Assembly (NCBI GenBank): GCA_015494845.1
Contig: WGAL01000131.1
Location: forward strand, 1-5,502
Length of the DNA: 5,502 nucleotides
Direction of reading: 5' to 3'
Origin: Melioribacteraceae bacterium
GTDB lineage: Bacteria; Bacteroidota; Ignavibacteria; Ignavibacteriales; Melioribacteraceae
A model generated the notes under the pieces. The model was given only the letters and a program-made list of their open reading frames with translations. It was not told the DNA's origin and made no database searches. Position 1 is the stretch's first letter. Each line of letters opens with the position of its first letter. Positions 1-5,502 of the stretch are shown in pieces. The position numbers and the translations under genes were made by a program.

Positions 1-17
1 CACAAAAATATAATAAA

Positions 18-38
18 AAGTTCTTAAATAGAGAACTT
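18..38 (-). terminator. weak AT-rich intrinsic terminator candidate after the antitoxin gene
   Basis: A perfect 7-bp stem (AAGTTCT at 18-24 against AGAACTT at 32-38) encloses a 7-base loop. Read on the minus strand it is followed at once by a T-rich run broken by a few A residues. It begins 15 bases past the antitoxin stop codon, as expected for the end of the leftward transcript. Only two of the seven pairs are G-C, so it would be a weak terminator and could be a chance palindrome in AT-rich DNA. If real, it ends the operon right after the antitoxin, which argues against a co-transcribed toxin just downstream. Confidence 0.4.
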
Positions 39-53
39 AAAATTCATCAGAAT

Positions 54-266
54 TCAAAGATTTATTTCACCGTGCAAATTCGTTTCGTCAATTTTTTTAA
101 CTAAATCTTCAAGAGATAGCTTCTTTTCTGTCGGGTCAATAAGTATTTTGTTTCCTTCTAAACTAATATTTACGAATTCATTCTCTTGAATTTTTGTTTG
201 GGAAGCAAATGCTTTTGGTATTTTTAAAGCTAAACTATTTTCCCATTTTTGGACTTTTACTCTCAT
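54..266 (-). CDS. MazE/AbrB-type antitoxin (SpoVT-AbrB domain), toxin not seen
   Basis: The product is a 70-residue protein with the swapped-hairpin DNA-binding fold of MazE antitoxins. Residues 4-44 follow the family pattern: KWENSLALKIPKA (7-19), then an acidic turn and ILIDP near 42-46. The C-terminal part, with SLEDLVKKI followed by ETNLHGEI, resembles the MazE tail that wraps around and inhibits the MazF ribonuclease. Such antitoxins also bind their own promoter. The reading frame opens at TTG (272), but ATG at 266 is preferred because the domain starts there; no strong Shine-Dalgarno site precedes either. The gene lies about 80 bases after the transporter on the same strand. By hand count it is about 29% GC, well below its neighbours, and lacks their GCG/GGC-rich codons, which hints at separate acquisition. 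The antitoxin fold is fairly sure; pairing with a toxin is unproven. Confidence 0.8.
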   Translation of the reverse strand: MRVKVQKWENSLALKIPKAFASQTKIQENEFVNISLEGNKILIDPTEKKLSLEDLVKKIDETNLHGEINL

Positions 267-296
267 AATCAAACTCTAAAATGTTTCTCAAACAGA

Positions 297-339
297 GATA
301 CAAGTTAATTTAAATTTCGGAGATAGAAATTCTTGTATC
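297..339. repeat. composite inverted repeat between transporter and antitoxin
   Basis: An outer 8-bp stem (GATACAAG at 297-304 with CTTGTATC at 332-339) stacks directly on an inner 6-bp stem (AATTTC at 313-318 with GAAATT at 326-331). The loop is 7 bases, and an 8-base bulge (305-312) lies on one side only. It fills most of the spacer between the transporter stop codon and the antitoxin start. No T-run follows on the minus strand, so it is not a standard terminator. It could be an operator for antitoxin autoregulation, an RNA structure stabilising the upstream message, or a processing site. The symmetry is directly visible; the role is inferred. Confidence 0.5.
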
Positions 340-347
340 GTGGATTC

Positions 348-1631
348 TTACTCCTCCGTCCTCAAAAATATTAAAATCGACAAACCGATTACGAAGAAAA
401 CTCCGATTGAGGAAATTGCAAAACGTTGGCTTCCGGTTAAGTAGCTTACAAGTCCGAAAACAAACGGACCGAGAATTGCCGAGCTTTTCCCGAAAAGCGA
501 GAAAAATCCGAAAAACTCAGTTTTCTTTTCCGGCGGCGTGAGTTTGGACATCAAACTTCGGCTAATCGATTGCGTTGCGCCAAGCACACTGCCTGACGCC
601 AAACCCACAATGTAGAAACTTGTTTTAATAAATTCTTGCGGCGTTTGGTTTATTAATTGCGAGGAATATTTTACAAACACGCCTTCCGGATCACTTGAAA
701 TAAAGGCGAAAACAATAATCGCAATCCAAATAACGAGCGTTAACATCAAAACGCGCTTTTGTCCGAGCGAGTCAGCAAGTATCCCGAAAAACGCCGCGCC
801 TAGAATTGCGGTTGTTTGCACAACCAAAAAGAAAATTATTAATTCACTTTGGGAAAAATGAAGCGTGGACGATGCGTAATTTCCCGCGAAAAATATTACC
901 GTGTTTACGCCTTCGATATAAAAGAAAAACGCAAGCAGAAAAATCGAAAGTTGTTTGTAATTTTTAAGATGCTTGATTGTAAAAATTACCCGCTCGAATC
1001 CGATAGCGAAATAAGATTTTGTTCGTGGAACGTTTTTGCGTGAATCCGGCAAAAACAAAAACAGAGGCGCGGCGAAAATCAGAAAAAACAACGCAGCGAC
1101 AGGAAAAGTTAATCTAACGGAATTGCTTTGAATCAACGGATAAACAATTGCAAGCGTAACAAGCGAGCCCAAATATCCCATTGCAAAACCGTAACCGCTT
1201 ACGCGTCCGTAATTTTTGGGCGTAGTAATTTCGGGCAAAAATGCGTCGTAAAAAACGAGTCCAGCTTCAAAGCCGATGTTTGCAAGAATAAACAAAGTCA
1301 AGCCGAAAACCACTTCGCCTTTCCCGACAAAATAAAGCAGCGCTGTTGAAATTATGCTTAGTAAAGTAAATGCAAGAAGAAATCTTTTTTTGCCGGCGGA
1401 GTGGTCGGAAATTGCGCCGAGAACCGGAGAAATGAGCGCAGTGATTATCATTGAAATCCCGATACCGTAACTCCAATACAAATCGCCGACTGGCTTTCCT
1501 TCCGCAACGACATTCTTGAAATAAACAGCGTAAATTAAAGTAACAACGACAATGGAATAAGATGTGTTCGCAAAATCGAAAAGCGTCCAGATGAAGATTT
1601 TTTTATTTTTCTCGCTGAAAATCTTTGACAT
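348..1631 (-). CDS. MFS transporter, UMF1 / Atg22-like family
   Basis: A 427-residue integral membrane protein with about 12 predicted helices and short loops. The N-terminal DFANTSYS segment (19-26) in helix 1, and the later FYDAFLPEI plus RVSGYGFAMGYLGS stretch, are the hallmarks of the UMF1/Atg22-like branch of the major facilitator superfamily. MFS motif A appears twice, after helix 2 (GAISDHSAGKKR) and after helix 8 (GILADSLGQKR), as expected for a duplicated 6+6 fold. Yeast Atg22 exports amino acids from the vacuole; bacterial members are mostly uncharacterised, so the substrate cannot be named. The neighbouring amino-acid dehydrogenase makes amino-acid export tempting but unproven. The frame opens at TTG (1634), but the adjacent ATG at 1631 is the better start. 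Shine-Dalgarno is weak. It follows nusB by 53 bases without a terminator, so co-transcription is likely. Confidence 0.88.
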   Translation of the reverse strand: MSKIFSEKNKKIFIWTLFDFANTSYSIVVVTLIYAVYFKNVVAEGKPVGDLYWSYGIGISMIITALISPVLGAISDHSAGKKRFLLAFTLLSIISTALLYFVGKGEVVFGLTLFILANIGFEAGLVFYDAFLPEITTPKNYGRVSGYGFAMGYLGSLVTLAIVYPLIQSNSVRLTFPVAALFFLIFAAPLFLFLPDSRKNVPRTKSYFAIGFERVIFTIKHLKNYKQLSIFLLAFFFYIEGVNTVIFFAGNYASSTLHFSQSELIIFFLVVQTTAILGAAFFGILADSLGQKRVLMLTLVIWIAIIVFAFISSDPEGVFVKYSSQLINQTPQEFIKTSFYIVGLASGSVLGATQSISRSLMSKLTPPEKKTEFFGFFSLFGKSSAILGPFVFGLVSYLTGSQRFAISSIGVFFVIGLSILIFLRTEE

Positions 1632-1684
1632 CAACTATTGAGTTTTTCTGAAGAAGAAAAGAAAATTTTTTAGAAATAGCAGAA

Positions 1685-2182
1685 TTAATTTTTTTGTTTC
1701 GGCTTTTTTGTAATTGTTTCGTCAATCAAACCGCGACCAAATTTATTCAGCTTGTTTTCCTTTTTTAAGTCGTTAAGCACGGAATCCAAAATTCCGTTAA
1801 TAAATTTCCCGCTTTTTGAAGTGCTGTATTCTTTCGAGATTTCAATCATTTCGTTTATCGAAACCTTCGGCGGAATGTCCGGGAAATACAACAGTTCAGC
1901 GATTCCCATCCGCAATAAAATTCTGTCGATAAGCGCAATGCGTTCGAGTTCCCAATTGCTCGCTTTGGCTTTTATGTATTCGTCAAGTTTGTCTTGATTT
2001 GCAATAACTTTACGAACCAGCGAGCGACTGAATTCAATTTCGTTCTCGCCTTCCATGTCATCGTAAAAATTGTTTATCAACTCCGCGTAAGCGTCGTCGT
2101 TCATCGAAATAGCAAAAAGTATTTGAAGCGCTTTTTCCCGCGCTTTTCTTCTTTTGGATTTTATTTTATTGAATAAACTCAA
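1685..2182 (-). CDS. nusB: transcription antitermination protein NusB
   Basis: A 165-residue all-helical RNA-binding protein that joins NusE (ribosomal protein S10) on boxA RNA to suppress premature termination, chiefly in rRNA operons. The N-terminal RRKAREKALQILF (11-23) is the arginine-rich start of the NusB fold. The segment from about 76 to 135 (NW.LERIALIDRILLRMGIAELLYF, then PPKVSINEMIEISKEYS and KFINGILDSVL) is the family signature. It is slightly longer than usual through a basic tail ending in KKPKQKN. The start is TTG at 2182: an in-frame stop lies seven codons upstream with no other ordinary start codon between, an AAGGA Shine-Dalgarno site sits 7 bases before it, and the first internal ATG would delete the RRKARE motif. 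It lies 30 bases after the dehydrogenase gene, so the two are probably co-transcribed. Confidence 0.95.
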   Translation of the reverse strand: MSLFNKIKSKRRKAREKALQILFAISMNDDAYAELINNFYDDMEGENEIEFSRSLVRKVIANQDKLDEYIKAKASNWELERIALIDRILLRMGIAELLYFPDIPPKVSINEMIEISKEYSTSKSGKFINGILDSVLNDLKKENKLNKFGRGLIDETITKKPKQKN

Positions 2183-2212
2183 CTTTGTTTCCTTGAAATT
2201 TTAAGAAGTTTT

Positions 2213-3286
2213 TTACGAATTCGTGTAGATATTTTTTAATCCGGCGACCATTTGCAAACGTTCTTCGGCAAGACGGTTTGCTGCTTCAAGTGAAGTAATT
2301 CCTTCCATCTCGGCTAAATTCATTACTCGAATTAACGTATCATAAATTCCTTCGGCTTGGCGCAACGCTCTGTCTTGCCGGTAACCTTCAAGCTCGTTTG
2401 CAACGTTAATCAAACCGCCGGCGTTTATTACGTAATCGGGCGCGTAAAGAATATCTTTTTCCGCAAGCGCTTTACAGTCGGCGATTTCTTTTCTCAATTG
2501 GTTGTTGGCAGAACCGGCAATTATATCGAAATTCATTTCTGAAATTGTTTCCTCGTTAATTATGCCCCCGAGTGCGCAAGGCGAAAAAATTTCCGCATCG
2601 ACCGAATAAATTTCCTCCGGCGGAACGATATGAACTTTAACGGAAGAGACAATTTTTTTCAGTTTGTATTCGTTTTTATCCGCAATAATTATTTGTGCAC
2701 CTTCGTGATAAAGATGCTCAACCAAGTAACTGGCAACGTTCCCTGCGCCTTGTATTGCAATTTTTTTTCCGCGTAAAGAATCGCTTCCCCAACGTTTTTT
2801 CGCCATTGCTTTCATTCCAACGTAAACGCCATAAGCCGTTACCGGTGACGGGTCGCCTGAACCGCCCAGCGCTTTGGAAATACCGGCGACGTACTTTGTT
2901 TCCATTCGCACAAATTCCATATCGCGTACGTTTGTCCCGACGTCTTCCGCCGTGATGTAACGCCCGCCGAGGCTATCGACGTATTTCCCGAACGTTCTGA
3001 AAAGTTTTTCAGATTTGTCTTTTTTCGGGTTTCCTATTATTACCGCGTTTCCGCCGCCCAAGTTCAAACCGGAAACCGCGGATTTGTAAGTCATTGTGCG
3101 AGCCATCCGCAGAGCGTCTTTGAGCCCGTCATTTATCGTATCGTATTGTCTCATTCGCGTTCCGCCTATTGCCGGACCTAACGTAGTGTCGTGAATAGCG
3201 ATTATTGCGCGTAAATTGGCGGCTTTGTTCGAACACAAAACCATCTGTTCGTGATTGTGTTCTTCCAACATTTCAAACTGAAACAT
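2213..3286 (-). CDS. Glu/Leu/Phe/Val dehydrogenase, leucine dehydrogenase type, with K80N in the active site
   Basis: A 357-residue protein close in length to Bacillus leucine dehydrogenase, which reversibly deaminates branched-chain amino acids with NAD. The substrate domain shows GPAIGGTRMR (37-46), MTYK (65-68) and TAEDVGT (112-118). The Rossmann domain has GAGNVAS (180-186) with D203 at the end of the second strand, typical of NAD rather than NADP use. CALGG, GSANNQL and INAGGLINVANE follow in the expected order. Numbering runs colinear with the Geobacillus enzyme (K68 and D115 kept), yet the catalytic lysine of GGGK is asparagine: GGGN, residue 80. Activity may therefore be altered or lost, or this may be a clade variant. 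The frame opens at TTG (3298), but GAGG placed 6 bases before ATG 3286 fixes that start. It is first in the leftward gene block, ahead of nusB. Glutamate dehydrogenase is less likely because it is longer. Confidence 0.9.
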   Translation of the reverse strand: MFQFEMLEEHNHEQMVLCSNKAANLRAIIAIHDTTLGPAIGGTRMRQYDTINDGLKDALRMARTMTYKSAVSGLNLGGGNAVIIGNPKKDKSEKLFRTFGKYVDSLGGRYITAEDVGTNVRDMEFVRMETKYVAGISKALGGSGDPSPVTAYGVYVGMKAMAKKRWGSDSLRGKKIAIQGAGNVASYLVEHLYHEGAQIIIADKNEYKLKKIVSSVKVHIVPPEEIYSVDAEIFSPCALGGIINEETISEMNFDIIAGSANNQLRKEIADCKALAEKDILYAPDYVINAGGLINVANELEGYRQDRALRQAEGIYDTLIRVMNLAEMEGITSLEAANRLAEERLQMVAGLKNIYTNS

Positions 3287-3401
3287 ACGATACCTCAAAG
3301 TTTAAATTTAAGTTTTCTAAATTGCAAAAAAGAGAAATAAAAGCAAAATACACGTTGTTGAAAAGGTGATAATTAAATTCAAAAATTCTATAAAAAAACT
3401 A

Positions 3402-3430
3402 TTGCAAAAGTATCTCATAAAAGATATATT
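3402..3430 (+). promoter_or_regulatory. candidate sigma-70-type promoter for the octaheme cytochrome
   Basis: TTGCAA (3402-3407) and TATATT (3425-3430) are separated by exactly 17 bases, matching the consensus hexamers at 4 and 5 of 6 positions. This predicts a transcript start near 3437 and a leader of about 60 bases. A second option is the perfect TATAAT at 3468-3473, but no -35-like hexamer lies at a proper distance from it. AT-rich background makes chance matches common. Confidence 0.4.
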
Positions 3431-3489
3431 GTATTGTAAATTCTATATTCCTGAGCATTCGTAACAATATAATATACCAATCAAAAAAA

Positions 3490-3494
3490 GGGAG
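3490..3494 (+). promoter_or_regulatory. Shine-Dalgarno site of the octaheme cytochrome gene
   Basis: GGGAG ends 5 bases before ATG 3500. It fixes the start codon, from which a complete signal peptide is read. It contrasts with the weak sites on the transporter and antitoxin genes of the opposite strand. Confidence 0.75.
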
Positions 3495-3499
3495 TTATT

Positions 3500-4744
3500 A
3501 TGAGAAAAGTATTTATTATTGCTCTATTTTCCCTATTCGTTTATGCTCAGTACGCCTCCGCGCAAGAGTGTATCGATTGCCATACCAAAGTTACCCCGAA
3601 CGTTGTTAAGGATTGGAAGCACAGCAAGCACTTCCAAAACGACGTTGATTGTTCAACTTGCCATGGCGACGAGCACACGACAATGACCGATTATCTTAAA
3701 GCGGAAATGCCTACTTACGAAACGTGTGGAAATTGCCATGAGAAACAAACCGAAGAATTCCTTGCCGGCAAACATTCGAAAGGTTGGGGAGCAATAATGG
3801 CAATGCCAACAATTCATATGCAACCGTCACCTTTGATTGAAGGCGAAAAAGGTTGCGGCGCTTGCCATAAAATAGGCGTAAAAGGCGAAAAGGAATTGGC
3901 AAGAGTAAGAAACGAAGGGAATCGTTACGGACACGCAAACTGCGACGCTTGCCATACACGCCACACATTCTCGGTTAAAGAAGCAAGACAACCGCAAGCT
4001 TGTATGACTTGCCATATGGGCTTTGACCACCCGCAATGGGAAATGTGGACATCGTCAAAGCACGGCGTAAGATATTTGCTTAAACAAACCGGCGCGCTAC
4101 CGGAAGATACGCCAGCTCCGACTTGCCAAGATTGCCACATGCAAAACGGAAATCACAACGTTCGCACAGCATGGGGATTTTTGGCTGTTCGTTTACCGTT
4201 GCCTGAAGATCCGCAATGGAAGAACGACCAAATTACAATTTTGAAAGCGCTCGGCGTTCTCGACCCGCAAGGAAATCCGACCAAATTATTGGATGTCGTA
4301 AAAGCCGCTGATGTTGCAAGACTTGATCAGGAAACTTGGCAAAAGGAACGCGACAAAATGTTGAATACTTGCTCGCAATGCCATTCCAAAAATTTTGCAA
4401 AAGGCGAGCTTGAAAAAGGCGACCAAATGATTCAAAAAGCGGATAGCTTAATGGCCGCGGCAATTAGAATTGTTGCAGATTTATACAAAGACGGAATTAT
4501 AGAAAATAAGAAAGCGCAATATCCGCAATTGTTAACTTTCCACGATGCACCGACCGTGATTGAACAAAAATTGTTCGTAATGTTCTTGGAACACAGAATG
4601 AGAACTTTCCAAGGAACGTTCCATGCAAGTCCAGACTATGCATTATGGTACGGTTGGAGCGAAATGGTAAGAGATTTATCTGAAATTAAGGAAATGGCCG
4701 AACAAATGAGGTTGAACAAAAAATTGGCAAAATTAGCCGAATAA
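3500..4744 (+). CDS. periplasmic octaheme cytochrome c, hydroxylamine oxidoreductase (HAO) family
   Basis: A 414-residue exported protein with a Sec signal peptide (hydrophobic 4-16, probable cleavage after ASA, 19-21) and eight CxxCH heme sites at 24, 51, 76, 119, 148, 168, 209 and 291. All eight have histidine, so it is not a CxxCK NrfA or octaheme nitrite reductase. Heme spacing, CHTRHTFSVKEARQPQAC (151-168) and CHMGFDHPQWE (171-181) are HAO-like; D176-H177 correspond to the Asp-His pair beside the catalytic heme 4 of HAO. After heme 8 the protein is helical (300-414) with no C-terminal membrane anchor. Known HAOs oxidise hydroxylamine, or hydrazine in anammox bacteria; the epsilonproteobacterial type lacks the cross-linking tyrosine and reduces nitrite or hydroxylamine. 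Y380 and Y384 lie in the region where that tyrosine would fall, but the assignment needs an alignment. No membrane partner (HaoB or a NapC/NrfH-type HaoC) is adjacent; a strong terminator follows, so it is monocistronic. Confidence 0.9.
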   Translation: MRKVFIIALFSLFVYAQYASAQECIDCHTKVTPNVVKDWKHSKHFQNDVDCSTCHGDEHTTMTDYLKAEMPTYETCGNCHEKQTEEFLAGKHSKGWGAIMAMPTIHMQPSPLIEGEKGCGACHKIGVKGEKELARVRNEGNRYGHANCDACHTRHTFSVKEARQPQACMTCHMGFDHPQWEMWTSSKHGVRYLLKQTGALPEDTPAPTCQDCHMQNGNHNVRTAWGFLAVRLPLPEDPQWKNDQITILKALGVLDPQGNPTKLLDVVKAADVARLDQETWQKERDKMLNTCSQCHSKNFAKGELEKGDQMIQKADSLMAAAIRIVADLYKDGIIENKKAQYPQLLTFHDAPTVIEQKLFVMFLEHRMRTFQGTFHASPDYALWYGWSEMVRDLSEIKEMAEQMRLNKKLAKLAE

Positions 4745-4766
4745 ATTTTTCGTTTAACTAATATTT

Positions 4767-4797
4767 AGCCGGAGGGCTGTCGCTCTTCGGCTTTTTT
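4767..4797 (+). terminator. strong rho-independent terminator after the octaheme cytochrome gene
   Basis: An 11-bp stem runs from AGCCGGAGGGC (4767-4777) to GCTCTTCGGCT (4782-4792), including two G-T wobble pairs, closed by a four-base TGTC loop. It is followed by six T residues (4792-4797), one A, then more T. It starts 22 bases after the stop codon and separates the cytochrome transcript from the heat-shock operon downstream. Confidence 0.93.
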
Positions 4798-4859
4798 ATT
4801 TTTAAACCGTTCTAAAATTATTCCTAAAAAAATCCACAATTTTTGAAACCTAAAACGTA

Positions 4860-4888
4860 TTGCTATTGTAAAAGCGATTGATTATTTT
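4860..4888 (+). promoter_or_regulatory. candidate sigma-70-type promoter of groESL
   Basis: TTGCTA (4860-4865) and TATTTT (4883-4888) are 17 bases apart, each matching 4 of 6 consensus positions. The -10 box overlaps the first bases of the CIRCE operator, so transcription would start inside it, a usual arrangement for HrcA-repressed groESL promoters. The hexamers are individually weak; the position relative to CIRCE is the main support. Confidence 0.5.
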
Positions 4889-4913
4889 AGCACTCGCAAA
4901 TTTAGACTGCTAA
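4887..4913 (+). promoter_or_regulatory. CIRCE operator (HrcA binding site) upstream of groES
   Basis: The left arm TTAGCACTC (4887-4895) is a perfect match to the CIRCE consensus. It is followed by exactly 9 spacer bases and the right arm GACTGCTAA (4905-4913), which differs from the consensus GAGTGCTAA at one position (C for G, the third base). CIRCE is bound by the repressor HrcA, whose folding depends on GroEL, so the operon is derepressed when GroEL is titrated by misfolded protein. Location 30 bases before the groES start fits known groESL leaders. An hrcA gene is expected elsewhere in the genome. Confidence 0.95.
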
Positions 4914-4930
4914 CAATATTTAAATAAAAA

Positions 4931-4937
4931 AAGGAGG
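4931..4937 (+). promoter_or_regulatory. consensus Shine-Dalgarno site of groES
   Basis: AAGGAGG lies 6 bases before ATG 4944. The same heptamer recurs 8 bases before groEL (5231-5237), so both chaperonin genes carry near-ideal sites suited to high expression. Confidence 0.85.
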
Positions 4938-4943
4938 AAAGAA

Positions 4944-5502
<559 letters not shown>

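Larger units (their letters stand above)
3287..3499. other. divergent AT-rich intergenic region
   Basis: These 213 bases separate the leftward dehydrogenase block from the rightward cytochrome gene and must hold promoters for both. I see no small open reading frame with a ribosome site and no RNA gene. The 9-mer ATTGCAAAA occurs twice (3321-3329 and 3401-3409). No convincing sigma-70 promoter stands out for the minus strand. The pair TTGCAA-17-TAAACT ending close to the dehydrogenase Shine-Dalgarno site would leave too short a leader, so I do not call it. The plus-strand promoter candidate is listed separately. Confidence 0.6.

Noticed and set aside
1..53. A MazF toxin gene starting directly after the antitoxin
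   Set aside because: On the minus strand the ATG nearest the stop opens only a seven-codon frame, and the TTG overlapping the stop also closes within a few codons. A GTG at the extreme edge has no ribosome site. A toxin beyond the edge remains possible.
849..1349. Two plus-strand open frames (849-1043 and 1128-1349) inside the transporter gene
   Set aside because: They are antisense to a well-supported membrane protein gene, have no recognisable domain, and are explained as shadows of its codon pattern.
1632..1684. Terminator between nusB and the transporter
   Set aside because: Only a 5-bp TTCTG/CAGAA pairing with a very long loop is present, with no T-run properly placed after it.
3284..3298. 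Extended TTG start of the dehydrogenase, adding four residues
   Set aside because: The GAGG Shine-Dalgarno site overlaps that TTG and is properly spaced for ATG 3286, and the family alignment also begins there.
3468..3473. Perfect TATAAT as the main cytochrome promoter
   Set aside because: No -35-like hexamer lies 15-19 bases upstream and no extended -10 TG precedes it, so the TTGCAA-17-TATATT pair is preferred. It is kept only as an alternative.
3500..4744. NrfA or octaheme nitrite reductase (ONR)
   Set aside because: Those enzymes carry a CxxCK catalytic heme site; all eight sites here are CxxCH, and the spacing and DHP motif fit HAO instead.

Overview
The window is bacterial chromosome-type DNA of low-to-moderate GC. 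It holds two blocks of genes that diverge from an AT-rich spacer at about 3287-3499. Gene content does not fix the taxon. A leucine-dehydrogenase-like protein beside nusB, an octaheme cytochrome of the hydroxylamine oxidoreductase family, a CIRCE-controlled groESL operon and clear Shine-Dalgarno sites on the right-hand genes are compatible with an anaerobic or facultative member of the Bacteroidota/Ignavibacteriota/Chlorobiota side of the FCB group. This assignment is an inference of moderate-to-low confidence.

Left block (minus strand, read from 3286 down to 54). The order is a Glu/Leu/Phe/Val dehydrogenase (best match leucine dehydrogenase), nusB (transcription antitermination), a 12-helix UMF1/Atg22-like MFS transporter, and a small MazE/AbrB-type antitoxin. 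The spacers are about 30, 53 and 81 bases with no convincing terminator between the first three genes, so they look like one transcription unit. The antitoxin is distinctly AT-rich. A composite inverted repeat (297-339) separates it from the transporter, and a weak AT-rich terminator-like hairpin (18-38) follows it. No toxin gene starts in the 53 bases visible beyond it.

Right block (plus strand). A secreted 414-residue octaheme cytochrome c (eight CxxCH) stands alone between its own candidate promoter and a strong intrinsic terminator (4767-4797). groES and the first 85 codons of groEL follow. A near-perfect CIRCE operator (4887-4913) ahead of groES marks the pair as HrcA-repressed and heat-inducible.

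The most interesting points are: (1) the HAO-family cytochrome with no visible redox partner, where the identity of the cross-linking tyrosine decides between hydroxylamine oxidation and nitrite/hydroxylamine reduction; (2) the dehydrogenase, in which the catalytic lysine of the GGGK motif is asparagine although flanking catalytic residues are kept; and (3) a MazE-like antitoxin with a recognisable toxin-binding tail but no toxin in view. I see no mobile element, CRISPR array, tRNA or rRNA, and no stretch over 300 bases lacks a gene.
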